A stretch of 64,000 nucleotides of DNA from Mycobacterium adipatum (GTDB lineage Bacteria > Actinomycetota > Actinomycetes > Mycobacteriales > Mycobacteriaceae). The notes below the pieces were generated by a model. The model saw nothing but the letters and a program-made list of their open reading frames with translations, did not search any database and had not been told where the DNA came from. The DNA lies in NCBI RefSeq assembly GCF_001644575.1, contig NZ_CP015596.1:2976001-3040000 (forward strand). Reading direction: 5' to 3'. Shown in pieces: positions 33,948 through 42,026 of the stretch. Both the position numbers and the translations under genes were made by a program. Within the stretch, counting starts at the first letter, position 1; each line of letters starts with the position of its first letter.

Positions 33948-34391
33948 ATGAGCGCCTATCGGACCGTGGTGGTCGGCACGGACGGATCTGATTCGTCGTT
34001 GCGTGCGGTGGACCGGGCTGGGGAGATTGCCGGAGGTTCGGGCGCGCGAGTAATCGTCGCGACCGCCTATTTTCCGCAGAGCGAGGATCATCACGCCGCC
34101 GACGTCCTCAAGGACGAAGGCTACAAGGCGACCGGTAATGCGCCCATCTACGCGATCCTGCGGGAAGCGACCGACCGGGCGAAGGCTGCCGGCGCCACCG
34201 AAGTGGTGGAGAAGGCCATCGTGGGCGCTCCCGTCGACGCCCTCGTCGAGCTCGCCGAAAGCGAGAAGGCCGACCTCCTGGTGGTCGGCAACGTCGGGCT
34301 GAGCACCATCGCCGGACGTCTGCTCGGATCGGTGCCGGCCAATGTGGCCCGCCGATCCAAGATCGACGTGCTCATCGTGCACACGTCCTGA
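33948..34391 (+). CDS. universal stress protein (Rv1636-like)
   Basis: A 147-aa single-domain USP. The fold opens TVVVGTDGSDSSLRAVDRA and carries the nucleotide-binding motif VGNVGLSTIAGRLLGSVPANVARRS (G..G, then GS). The M. tuberculosis homologue Rv1636 binds cAMP and ATP (from memory). A hypoxia or stress role is the family expectation. ATG 33948 follows GGGAGGG at good spacing. A strong intrinsic terminator follows. Confidence 0.92.
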   Translation: MSAYRTVVVGTDGSDSSLRAVDRAGEIAGGSGARVIVATAYFPQSEDHHAADVLKDEGYKATGNAPIYAILREATDRAKAAGATEVVEKAIVGAPVDALVELAESEKADLLVVGNVGLSTIAGRLLGSVPANVARRSKIDVLIVHTS

Positions 34392-34409
34392 CGCCGCTCA
34401 TACACTCAG

Positions 34410-34460
34410 GCCGAGGCCCAGGGCCGCCCGTACCGGGTGGCGCTGGGCCTCGGCTTTTTT
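34410..34460 (+). terminator. intrinsic terminator after the universal stress gene
   Basis: GCCGAGGCCCAG (34410-34421) and CTGGGCCTCGGC (34443-34454) form a perfect 12-bp stem, followed by TTTTTT (34455-34460). This is the only classical stem plus U-tract terminator noticed in the window. Confidence 0.93.
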
Positions 34461-34691
34461 GCGCGCGCCGGGCGCTCTTTACAAAGGAGCGCTTAAGTGT
34501 CACGGTGTTGAGGTGGTTGTCTTTCGTGCCGAGTGCTCCAACGGGATCACGGCGCAAGCGAGAATGTCGACAAGACAGTGCTTTTGGCGCTCGGTGCGCC
34601 CGGCTGCGGGACCGCTCGGCGGATCCGAGGTAGTTGGGCGCCCCGACGGTGCCTCTGTGTGGTCGGACTACGCGCCATGGGCGGGCGTTCG
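34461..34691. other. non-coding gap with a small hairpin
   Basis: About 230 bp upstream of the LLM oxidoreductase gene. GCGCTC..GAGCGC (34473-34493) forms a hairpin around TTTACAAAG. No gene with mycobacterial codon bias or a ribosome binding site is seen; it probably holds the promoter of the next gene. Confidence 0.5.
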
Positions 34692-35606
34692 ATGAAGTTC
34701 GCCTTCACCCACCCCATGCACAGTCACCCCTATAACCCCGAATTGGCCGGTGGGGCCGGCGTGGCCGCGGTCGCCGTGGCAGCGCAGGCCGCCGGCTTCG
34801 GCGGGTTCGGCTTCACCGATCATCCTGCGCCGACCCAGAAGTGGCTGGAGGCCGGCGGTCATGACGCCCTGGATCCCTTCGTGGCCATGGGTTTCGCCGC
34901 GGCCCACACCACGACGCTGCGATTGATCCCCAATGTGGTGGTGTTGCCCTACCGGAATCCGTTCGTCGTCGCCAAGGCCGGTGCGACGCTGGACCTGCTG
35001 TCGGGCGGCCGGTTCACCCTTGCCGTCGGAGTCGGCTATCTGAAGCGCGAATTCGCCGCGCTCGGTGTGGATTTCGACGAGCGCGGCGCACTGGTCGAAG
35101 AGGCGTTGCAGGTCATCCGGGCGGTGTGGACCGGTGATGACGTCAGCTACGCCGGCCGGCATTTCGCCGCGGCGGGCATCACCGCCCACCCGCGCCCCGC
35201 GGTACCGCCGCCGATCTGGATCGGTGGCAATACCGCGGCCGCGCGCCGCCGCGTGGCCGAACACGGAGACGGCTGGTGCCCGTTCCCGGCGGCCGGTGTG
35301 CTGGCACAGACCGCGCGCACCGACCCGATGGATTCGCTGGAGACGCTGAAGGCCGGCATCGACGACCTGCGCCGCCGTCTGGATGAGTCGGGACGGGACC
35401 CGGCCGCGGTCGACATCACCTTCAGCAATGCTGTCGGTGGCGCTCCGGGCGACGCGGGATTCGATGCGGGTGCCTACCTCGACGGGGTGGGGCGGTTGGC
35501 CGATCTCGGGGTGACATGGATCCAGGTGCCGGTGCCCGGTGGCAGCTTGGCGCACGCGACCGAGGCCGTCGCCCTGTTCGGCGAGCAGGTCATCGCGCAG
35601 CTCTGA
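34692..35606 (+). CDS. LLM-class F420-dependent oxidoreductase
   Basis: A 304-aa luciferase-like TIM-barrel flavin/F420 enzyme: FAFTHPMHSHPYNPELAGGAGVAAVAVAAQAAGFGGFGFTDHP.., IPNVVVLPYRNPFVVAKAGATLDLLSGGRFTLAVGVGYLKREFAALGVDF, and HPRPAVPPPIWIGGNT are classic LLM blocks. In mycobacteria most members use cofactor F420; the substrate is unknown. ATG 34692 opens the fold. An ATG 15 bp upstream is in frame but adds no conserved residues. Confidence 0.9.
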   Translation: MKFAFTHPMHSHPYNPELAGGAGVAAVAVAAQAAGFGGFGFTDHPAPTQKWLEAGGHDALDPFVAMGFAAAHTTTLRLIPNVVVLPYRNPFVVAKAGATLDLLSGGRFTLAVGVGYLKREFAALGVDFDERGALVEEALQVIRAVWTGDDVSYAGRHFAAAGITAHPRPAVPPPIWIGGNTAAARRRVAEHGDGWCPFPAAGVLAQTARTDPMDSLETLKAGIDDLRRRLDESGRDPAAVDITFSNAVGGAPGDAGFDAGAYLDGVGRLADLGVTWIQVPVPGGSLAHATEAVALFGEQVIAQL

Positions 35607-35609
35607 GGC

Positions 35610-36122
35610 TCACCATCCCATCGACCCGGGGATGCCCTTGAACGGTCCGGTGACCCAGCTGGTGATCCAGCCCCCGTAGAAGCCGCCGGGCTGGGGAATG
35701 ACGACTTCGCCGTTGACCGTGCACCGATCCACCGCGGCTGCCATCACCGCGATGGCACCGGCCAGCGGTGCGAACCCCGCCGTCGGCGACGGGTATGTCC
35801 ACGCCGCCCGCGGCGCCACGGTGTCCTCGGACACCAGGTCGAAGTAGGCGGCCTGGCCCTTCCATTCGCACCATGACGAACCGGCGGCCTCGCGCAGAGC
35901 TCCCGGGATGAATACCGTCCGCGGCAGGTAGTACGTCGGCGGATGGCTGGTTTCCAGCACCCGCCAGCCGTCGGTGCTCGATGCGATCTGCTCGCCGCCG
36001 AGGTCGATGGTGATCGACCCGCGGAACTGCTCGAGTCGGGGCGGGCGCGGGTAGTCCCACACCGACTCCTGGCCGGGACCGGGTTTCTCGGGGACGGGTC
36101 TCACCAGCCGCGCCGCTTCCAC
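35610..36122 (-). CDS. DUF427 protein
   Basis: A 170-aa protein of the DUF427 family with the conserved motifs VLETSHPPTYYLPRT, SWCEWKGQAAYFDL and APRAAWTYPSPTAGFAPLAG. The family has a beta-tent-like fold and no settled function. The GTG start overlaps the end of the metallo-hydrolase gene by 22 bp on the same strand, so the two are coupled. It is convergent with the LLM gene 3 bp away. Confidence 0.85.
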   Translation of the reverse strand: MEAARLVRPVPEKPGPGQESVWDYPRPPRLEQFRGSITIDLGGEQIASSTDGWRVLETSHPPTYYLPRTVFIPGALREAAGSSWCEWKGQAAYFDLVSEDTVAPRAAWTYPSPTAGFAPLAGAIAVMAAAVDRCTVNGEVVIPQPGGFYGGWITSWVTGPFKGIPGSMGW

Positions 36123-36787
36123 TCCGCCAGGTGCGGGCGTTCGGCGCCGAGCGTGGTGTCATCGCCGTGCCCGGGATAGACCACGGTGGAATCGGGGTAT
36201 ACGTCGAACAACTTGTCCGACACGTCAGCGAGCAGCCGGTCGAAGTCACCGTCCTTCCAGGTCTTGCCGACCCCACCGGGGAACAGGCAGTCCCCGGTGA
36301 ACAGATGGGTGGTGTCACCGTCGGCGCCGCGCAGCGCCAGAGCGACCGAACCCTCGGTGTGACCTTGGAGGTGAATCACGTCGAACGTGAGTTCGCCGAT
36401 GGTGATCTTGTCGCCGTCGGCCAGCAGACGGTCCGGGCGCACCGGGAGCGGTTCGGCGTCGAGCTCGTGGGCCGCGGTCGGCGCACCGGTCGCTTCGGCC
36501 ACGGCCGCGAGGGCCTGCCAGTGGTCATAGTGCTGGTGGCTCGTCACGATCAGCGCGATATCGGGCGCGTGCGCCCTGATCAGGTCGACCAGCGCGTCGG
36601 CATCGTTGGCGGCGTCGATGAGCAGGGTCTTCCCGGTGGCGGAACAGGTCACCAGGTAGGCGTTGTTGTCCATGGGGCCGACGGAGGCCTTGATGATCGT
36701 CGCCGCGGGCAGGGTGCGCCGAGCGGCGGCGCCGTTGTCGACGTGGCCGGTATAGGACTCGCTGAACACGATCTGAGGGCTGGTCAC
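36101..36787 (-). CDS. metallo-beta-lactamase fold hydrolase (glyoxalase II-like)
   Basis: A 228-aa metallo-hydrolase, matching M. tuberculosis Rv1637c by position. The zinc ligand motif is HxHxDH in SHQHYDHW, with later ligands H in LQGHTEGS, D in FTGDCLFPGG and H in VYPGHGDD. Glyoxalase II or persulfide dioxygenase activity is the usual guess. It is divergent from uvrA, sharing an 85-bp promoter gap. Confidence 0.9.
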   Translation of the reverse strand: MTSPQIVFSESYTGHVDNGAAARRTLPAATIIKASVGPMDNNAYLVTCSATGKTLLIDAANDADALVDLIRAHAPDIALIVTSHQHYDHWQALAAVAEATGAPTAAHELDAEPLPVRPDRLLADGDKITIGELTFDVIHLQGHTEGSVALALRGADGDTTHLFTGDCLFPGGVGKTWKDGDFDRLLADVSDKLFDVYPDSTVVYPGHGDDTTLGAERPHLAEWKRRGW

Positions 36788-36816
36788 ACCCCAACGCTAT
36801 CCGGCTCGACTCCGGC

Positions 36817-36839
36817 TTGTCGGTGGGTGCACTTAGCAT
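36817..36839 (+). promoter_or_regulatory. RecA-independent DNA-damage promoter (RecA-NDp, PafBC type) of uvrA
   Basis: TTGTCGGTG (36817-36825), 8 nt, then TAGCAT (36834-36839): an exact match to TTGTCRGTG-N8-TAnnnT. It lies 33 nt before the TTG start of uvrA, and a purine-rich GGGAGGAAA ribosome site lies between. Confidence 0.87.
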
Positions 36840-36872
36840 GGGCCGTGAATTCTGTCTTGGGAGGAAAACCCG

Positions 36873-39779
36873 TTGTCTGACCGTCTGATCGTCAAGGGTG
36901 CGCGTGAGCACAACCTGCGTGGAGTCGACCTTGATCTGCCGCGCGACGCCCTGATCGTGTTCACCGGCCTGTCCGGGTCGGGGAAGTCCTCACTGGCCTT
37001 CGACACGATCTTCGCCGAGGGGCAGCGCCGCTACGTCGAGTCGCTGTCGGCGTATGCGCGGCAGTTCCTCGGCCAGATGGACAAACCCGACGTCGATTTC
37101 ATCGAGGGGCTGTCCCCGGCGGTGTCCATCGACCAGAAATCCACCAACCGCAACCCGCGCTCGACCGTCGGCACCATCACCGAGGTCTACGACTACCTGC
37201 GTCTGCTCTACGCCCGGGCCGGCACCCCGCACTGCCCGGTGTGCGGTGAGCGCATCGCCCGGCAGACCCCGCAGCAGATCGTCGACCAGGTGCTGGCCAT
37301 GGAGGAAGGCGCCAAGTTCCAGGTGCTCGCGCCCGTGGTGCGCACCCGCAAGGGCGAGTTCGTCGACCTCTTCGACAAGCTCAACTCGCAGGGCTACAGC
37401 CGGGTGCGTGTCGACGGTGTGGTCTATCCGCTGACCGACCCGCCCAAGCTCAAGAAGCAGGAGAAGCACGATATCGAGGTGGTCGTCGACCGCCTCACCG
37501 TCAAGGCCAGCAGCAAGCAGCGCCTCACCGACTCGGTGGAAACCGCGCTGGGGCTGGCCGACGGCATCCTCGTGCTGGAATTCGTCGACCGCGAGGACGA
37601 CCACCCGCATCGCGAACAGCGGTTCTCCGAGAAGCTGGCCTGCCCGAACGGGCACCCGCTGGCCGTTGACGATCTCGAGCCGCGGTCGTTCTCCTTCAAT
37701 TCGCCCTACGGCGCCTGCCCCGAATGCACCGGCCTGGGCATCAAGAAGGAGGTCGACCCCGACCTGGTGGTGCCCGACCCGGAGTTGACGCTCGCCGAGG
37801 GCGCCGTCGCCCCCTGGTCGATGGGGCACACCGCCGAGTACTTCACCCGGATGATGTCGGGCCTCGGCGACGAGCTCGGCTTCGATGTGAACACCCCGTG
37901 GAAGAAGTTGCCCGCCAAGGCGCGCAAGGCGATCCTGGAGGGCTCCGACCACCAGGTGCACGTGCGCTACAAGAACCGCTACGGGCGCACCCGGTCCTAC
38001 TACGCGGATTTCGAGGGCGTGCTGGCGTTCCTACAGCGGCGGATGGAACAGACCGATTCCGAACAGATGAAGGAACGCTACGAGGGTTTCATGCGGGATA
38101 TCCCGTGCCCGGAATGCGCCGGCACCCGCCTGAAGCCGGAGATCCTTGCGGTGACGCTGGCGGCGGGTGAGTTCGGTGCCAAGTCGATCGCCGAGGTCGC
38201 CGAGTTGTCCATCGCCGACTGCGCCGACTTCCTCAACGCACTGACCCTGGGCACCCGCGAACAGGCCATCGCCGGACAGGTGCTCAAGGAGATCCAGTCC
38301 CGGCTGGGCTTCCTGCTCGACGTCGGCCTGGAATACCTGTCACTGTCGCGCGCGGCGGCGACGCTGTCCGGCGGTGAGGCACAACGCATCCGGCTCGCCA
38401 CTCAGATCGGGTCCGGTCTGGTCGGCGTGCTCTATGTGCTCGATGAACCGTCGATCGGGCTGCATCAGCGTGACAACCGCAAGCTCATCGAGACCTTGGT
38501 ACGACTGCGCAATCTGGGCAATACGCTGATCGTCGTCGAACATGACCTGGACACCATCGCGCACGCCGACTGGGTGGTCGACATCGGCCCGTACGCCGGT
38601 GAACACGGTGGTCGCATCGTGCACAGCGGAACCTACAAGGATCTGCTGAAGAACCCGGAATCTCTCACCGGTGCTTACCTTTCCGGCAAGGAGAGCATCG
38701 AGGTGCCGGCGATCCGTCGGCCGGTGGACCGCAAGCGCCAGCTCACCGTCGTCGGTGCACGGGAACACAATCTCAAAGAGGTCGACGTGACCTTCCCACT
38801 CGGCGTGCTCACCTCGGTCACCGGTGTCTCCGGCTCGGGCAAGTCGACGCTGGTCAACGACATCTTGGCGACCGTGCTGGCCAACAAGCTCAATGGCGCC
38901 CGGCAGGTGCCGGGGCGGCACACCCGGATCAACGGTATCGATCAGCTCGACAAGCTGGTGCGCGTCGACCAGTCACCGATCGGGCGGACCCCACGGTCGA
39001 ACCCGGCCACCTATACCGGGGTGTTCGACAAGATCCGCACGCTGTTCGCGGCCACCACCGAGGCGAAGGTGCGCGGTTATCAGCCGGGCCGGTTCTCGTT
39101 CAACGTCAAGGGCGGTCGCTGCGAGGCGTGCTCCGGTGACGGCACGCTGAAGATCGAGATGAACTTCCTGCCCGACGTGTATGTGCCGTGCGAGGTGTGC
39201 CACGGCGCCCGGTACAACCGGGAGACGCTCGAGGTGCACTACAAGGGCAAGACCATCTCCGAGGTGCTGGACATGCCGATCGAGGAGGCGACCGAGTTCT
39301 TCGAGCCGATCTCCTCGATCCACCGGTACCTCAAGACACTGGTCGACGTCGGCCTCGGCTATGTCCGACTGGGGCAGCCCGCGCCGACGCTGTCCGGCGG
39401 TGAGGCGCAGCGCGTCAAGCTGGCCGCAGAATTGCAGAAGCGTTCGACCGGACGCACCGTGTACATCCTCGACGAACCGACCACCGGTCTGCATTTCGAG
39501 GACATCCGCAAACTGCTCAAGGTGATCAACGGCCTTGTGGACAAGGGCAATACGGTGATCGTCATCGAGCACAACCTCGATGTCATCAAGACCTCGGACT
39601 GGATCGTGGACATGGGCCCCGAGGGTGGCGCGGGCGGTGGCACGGTCGTCGCGGCCGGCACCCCCGAGGATGTCGCGGCGACACCGGAGAGTTACACCGG
39701 GCAGTTCCTGGTGGAGATGCTGGACCCGCCTGCCGCCCCGAAGGTGACCCGTAAGCGGCGGACCAAGGTCAGCGCCTGA
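36873..39779 (+). CDS. uvrA: excinuclease ABC subunit A
   Basis: Damage-sensing ATPase of nucleotide excision repair, 968 aa, with two ABC modules. Module I has Walker [10 protein letters not shown] and the split signature [16 protein letters not shown]. Module II has Walker [10 protein letters not shown] and [12 protein letters not shown]. Zinc-binding pairs are CPVCG (near 120), CPECAG (about 410) and [18 protein letters not shown] (about 750-790). The TTG start at 36873 follows GGGAGGAAA and gives the family N-terminus [14 protein letters not shown] damage promoter lies upstream. Confidence 0.97.
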   Translation: MSDRLIVKGAREHNLRGVDLDLPRDALIVFTGLSGSGKSSLAFDTIFAEGQRRYVESLSAYARQFLGQMDKPDVDFIEGLSPAVSIDQKSTNRNPRSTVGTITEVYDYLRLLYARAGTPHCPVCGERIARQTPQQIVDQVLAMEEGAKFQVLAPVVRTRKGEFVDLFDKLNSQGYSRVRVDGVVYPLTDPPKLKKQEKHDIEVVVDRLTVKASSKQRLTDSVETALGLADGILVLEFVDREDDHPHREQRFSEKLACPNGHPLAVDDLEPRSFSFNSPYGACPECTGLGIKKEVDPDLVVPDPELTLAEGAVAPWSMGHTAEYFTRMMSGLGDELGFDVNTPWKKLPAKARKAILEGSDHQVHVRYKNRYGRTRSYYADFEGVLAFLQRRMEQTDSEQMKERYEGFMRDIPCPECAGTRLKPEILAVTLAAGEFGAKSIAEVAELSIADCADFLNALTLGTREQAIAGQVLKEIQSRLGFLLDVGLEYLSLSRAAATLSGGEAQRIRLATQIGSGLVGVLYVLDEPSIGLHQRDNRKLIETLVRLRNLGNTLIVVEHDLDTIAHADWVVDIGPYAGEHGGRIVHSGTYKDLLKNPESLTGAYLSGKESIEVPAIRRPVDRKRQLTVVGAREHNLKEVDVTFPLGVLTSVTGVSGSGKSTLVNDILATVLANKLNGARQVPGRHTRINGIDQLDKLVRVDQSPIGRTPRSNPATYTGVFDKIRTLFAATTEAKVRGYQPGRFSFNVKGGRCEACSGDGTLKIEMNFLPDVYVPCEVCHGARYNRETLEVHYKGKTISEVLDMPIEEATEFFEPISSIHRYLKTLVDVGLGYVRLGQPAPTLSGGEAQRVKLAAELQKRSTGRTVYILDEPTTGLHFEDIRKLLKVINGLVDKGNTVIVIEHNLDVIKTSDWIVDMGPEGGAGGGTVVAAGTPEDVAATPESYTGQFLVEMLDPPAAPKVTRKRRTKVSA

Positions 39780-39843
39780 GCAGCGGTCCGACGCGCGGCG
39801 CCGACGTCTGTGTTCAGGTCGATAGCCTCGAAGAGGGAGACCG

Positions 39844-41001
39844 TTAGATCTTCGTCAGCGGCGACGGGAACCGCGGTTTGATCAGGGTGCCGTCCAGCCA
39901 GTCGGTGAGGTCATCGGCCTTGCGCTGCAGGGCTTTACGTGCCGTGCGGCTGGCATCCCCGATCACCTGAACCTCGACCCGGCCATCGGCGGATTGCCGC
40001 CAGCCACCGACCACGCGGCCGTCCGCCCACGCCGTCGGTCCGGCGTTGCCCCGGCTGTCGAACACCTGGCCGCGCAGATCCTCCAGGTACCAGTCCCGGT
40101 CGACCCAGCCCATCGTCGTCACATCGAGTCCGGGTAGCAGTGCACACCATGGTTCGGTGTCCGGTTCGGGTTCCAGATCATCGGGCAGCGCCACCCCGGG
40201 GGTGCCCTGCATATCCACCTCGACCGCGCCGATAGCGGTCAGTGCGCGCCGGGTCCAGGTCAAGGTGTGGCCGAACCACCATTTGACATCGGCCACGGTG
40301 GCCGGCCCGAACGCCCGCAGCCAGGTGCGCACCAACGCGGCACTGGCGGCGTCGGGCTCGGCGGGATCTGATGCGTCCAGCCAGGAGGGGGCCGACACCC
40401 ACAACGGACGTGACGACGTCCATCCGCCCTGATTCGGGCCCCGGACAACCTCACCGCGGACCGCGAGCACGGTGATGACCCGCGGCGACAGCGCAGTCAC
40501 ACCACCCCAGGGCTTTCCGGGTGCCGGGTCGTAGGTGCCCGCGAGTTCCGGCAGCGCCGCGCGCAACTGGGCCGCACTGGTGGGTCCGTTGGCTTCCAGG
40601 TATGCCAGCACCGCGGCGCAGGCGGTACGCAACCATGCGGCGCCGTCGGCAGCCACCCCGGCCCTCTCGACATCGGCGATCAGCTTGCGGCTCTCGCTCT
40701 CGGCGACGCGGTCGCTGGATGCCGCCTGCACCGCCGACACAGCGTCGGCGCGCACCACCCACAGCGTGCGGCGCATCGCGAGATGTTTGACCAGTGCGCG
40801 CTCTCGATACAACGTGGCGTCCAGATCGGCTCGGTCGAAGTCCGTGATCCGGGCCCACAGCGACAGGTACGGGGTGGCCGGATCGGTGGCGTGCAGCGCG
40901 ACCATCGCCGATGTCACGGCGCATGGATCGGTGCCGTGCTCACTGAGGAAATGCCGCCGCGCCAACCGGGCCCGCCGTTCGGCGAGGGTGAAGGAGCGCA
41001 C
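39844..41001 (-). CDS. winged-helix DNA-binding protein of the AlkZ/YcaQ-like (HTH_42) family
   Basis: A 385-aa protein of the HTH_42/DUF1006 superfamily, mostly winged helices: FTLAERRARLARRHFL..AMVALHATDPATPYLSLWARITDF..LYRERALVKHLAMRRTLWVV, later AFGPATVADVKWWFGHTL. Relatives include interstrand-crosslink DNA glycosylases, and this gene lies right after uvrA, but repair activity is only inferred. GTG 41001 overlaps by 1 bp the TAG of the small gene upstream. Confidence 0.82.
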   Translation of the reverse strand: MRSFTLAERRARLARRHFLSEHGTDPCAVTSAMVALHATDPATPYLSLWARITDFDRADLDATLYRERALVKHLAMRRTLWVVRADAVSAVQAASSDRVAESESRKLIADVERAGVAADGAAWLRTACAAVLAYLEANGPTSAAQLRAALPELAGTYDPAPGKPWGGVTALSPRVITVLAVRGEVVRGPNQGGWTSSRPLWVSAPSWLDASDPAEPDAASAALVRTWLRAFGPATVADVKWWFGHTLTWTRRALTAIGAVEVDMQGTPGVALPDDLEPEPDTEPWCALLPGLDVTTMGWVDRDWYLEDLRGQVFDSRGNAGPTAWADGRVVGGWRQSADGRVEVQVIGDASRTARKALQRKADDLTDWLDGTLIKPRFPSPLTKI

Positions 41002-41315
41002 TAGTCCCGGTTCATCGATTCGCGGATCTGCTTCAACCGGTCGGCGGCTGCTTTCTGGCGTGCCTCGTACTGTTCGGACACCGAACGGCCTTCGGGGGTG
41101 TCTTCGGCGAGTTCGACGGCACCGAGCGCGGTCCCGAGACGGGTTTCGATCTTCTCGCGCACCGCATCGAAGGTCGGCACACCCGACTCGGTGTAGCCGG
41201 TGTCCACGTGAACGGGCCCCGGCAGCGCCGGTGTCGGCTCGGCTGGCGCTACCTCGGCTGGCATGACCTCGGCGTCGGTCTCCTCGCCGGCCGAAGGCTG
41301 CTGGTCATCGGGCAT
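41001..41315 (-). CDS. small acidic conserved protein
   Basis: A 104-aa protein with an acidic, Pro/Ala-rich N-terminal half (SAGEETDAEVMPAEVAPAEPTPALPGP) and a helical C-terminal half (FDAVREKIETRLGTALGAVELAEDTPEGRSVSEQYEARQKAAADRLKQIRESMNRD). It looks like a short disordered plus coiled protein and no function is recognised. A similar small gene follows uvrA in other mycobacteria. It overlaps the winged-helix gene by 1 bp, so the two form an operon. ATG 41315 is set by the change from non-coding composition. Confidence 0.75.
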   Translation of the reverse strand: MPDDQQPSAGEETDAEVMPAEVAPAEPTPALPGPVHVDTGYTESGVPTFDAVREKIETRLGTALGAVELAEDTPEGRSVSEQYEARQKAAADRLKQIRESMNRD

Positions 41316-41330
41316 GACGTCACGGTACCC

Positions 41331-41355
41331 GCTACCGAAGTTTGGGATCGGTAGC
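41331..41355. promoter_or_regulatory. inverted repeat between divergent small gene and LpqH-like gene
   Basis: GCTACCGA (41331-41338), 9 nt, TCGGTAGC (41348-41355): perfect 8-bp arms in the 112-bp divergent promoter region. It is a candidate operator for either gene. Confidence 0.45.
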
Positions 41356-41427
41356 AATTCGGCACGGATGTACTTACCGCACGACGGCGCCACTGGGGCG
41401 GCCGGCGAATGTAAAGGACACACACAC

Positions 41428-41931
41428 ATGACGAAGAATCGCGTTCTGGCCGCCGGGATCGGGATGCTCGCCACCGCGGCGGTACTGGTGGGTTGCTCCG
41501 ACGAGAACTCGGCCAAGGGCAACGAGCCGGCCGGATCCGGCAACACCGGCAGCACGGCGCAGGTGGCCGGCGGCGGCAGCACCGAGGTCAAGGTGGAAGG
41601 CCAGGATCTGGCCGGGCTGGACCTCAAGTCCGTGACCTGTGTGAAGGCCGGCGGCAAGATCAACGTCGCCAGCGCCGCCATCGGCGGCCAGCAGGGCCTC
41701 GGCGTCGTGATGACCGACGATGCCAGCCCCAAGGTCGAGTCGGTCGGCCTGGTGGTCGACGGTAACGCCCTGGCGGTCGCCTCGATGGCCGGTGCGAGCT
41801 CCGGATCGGCTGAGGTGAAGGTCGACGGCAGCACCTACACCATCACCGGTGAGGCGGTCGGCGCCGATCTGAAGAACCCGATGGCGGGGATGATCACCAA
41901 GAAGTTCGAAATCAAGGTCAACTGCAGCTGA
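41428..41931 (+). CDS. LpqH-like (19-kDa antigen family) lipoprotein
   Basis: A 167-aa lipoprotein: basic start, hydrophobic segment and lipobox VLVGC with Cys22-23, then a Ser/Gly/Thr-rich linker (SDENSAKGNEPAGSGNTGSTAQVAGGG) and a beta-sandwich domain with one Cys pair (VTCVKAGGKINVAS...FEIKVNCS). This is the plan of the mycobacterial 19-kDa lipoprotein family, surface TLR2 ligands in pathogens. The ATG follows AAAGGA. A hairpin terminator follows. Confidence 0.87.
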   Translation: MTKNRVLAAGIGMLATAAVLVGCSDENSAKGNEPAGSGNTGSTAQVAGGGSTEVKVEGQDLAGLDLKSVTCVKAGGKINVASAAIGGQQGLGVVMTDDASPKVESVGLVVDGNALAVASMAGASSGSAEVKVDGSTYTITGEAVGADLKNPMAGMITKKFEIKVNCS

Positions 41932-41967
41932 TCGGCCCAGCCCACGACGGGGCGACCCTCGGCCGGC

Positions 41968-41997
41968 GGCGGCGGACGTGCACGTTCGTCCGCCGCC
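41968..41997 (+). terminator. GC-rich hairpin after the lipoprotein gene
   Basis: GGCGGCGGACG (41968-41978), 8-nt loop, CGTCCGCCGCC (41987-41997): a perfect 11-bp stem. Only a weak TTCGG tail follows, the I-shaped type often described for mycobacteria. Confidence 0.65.
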
Positions 41998-42014
41998 TTC
42001 GGCCGCGGTCACCC

Positions 42015-42020
42015 TATGAT
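42015..42020 (+). promoter_or_regulatory. -10 box of the TPR/CHAT operon
   Basis: TATGAT lies 6 nt before GTG 42027, which would give a leaderless transcript. No Shine-Dalgarno sequence lies before the GTG. Confidence 0.55.
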
Positions 42021-42026
42021 GGCGCG

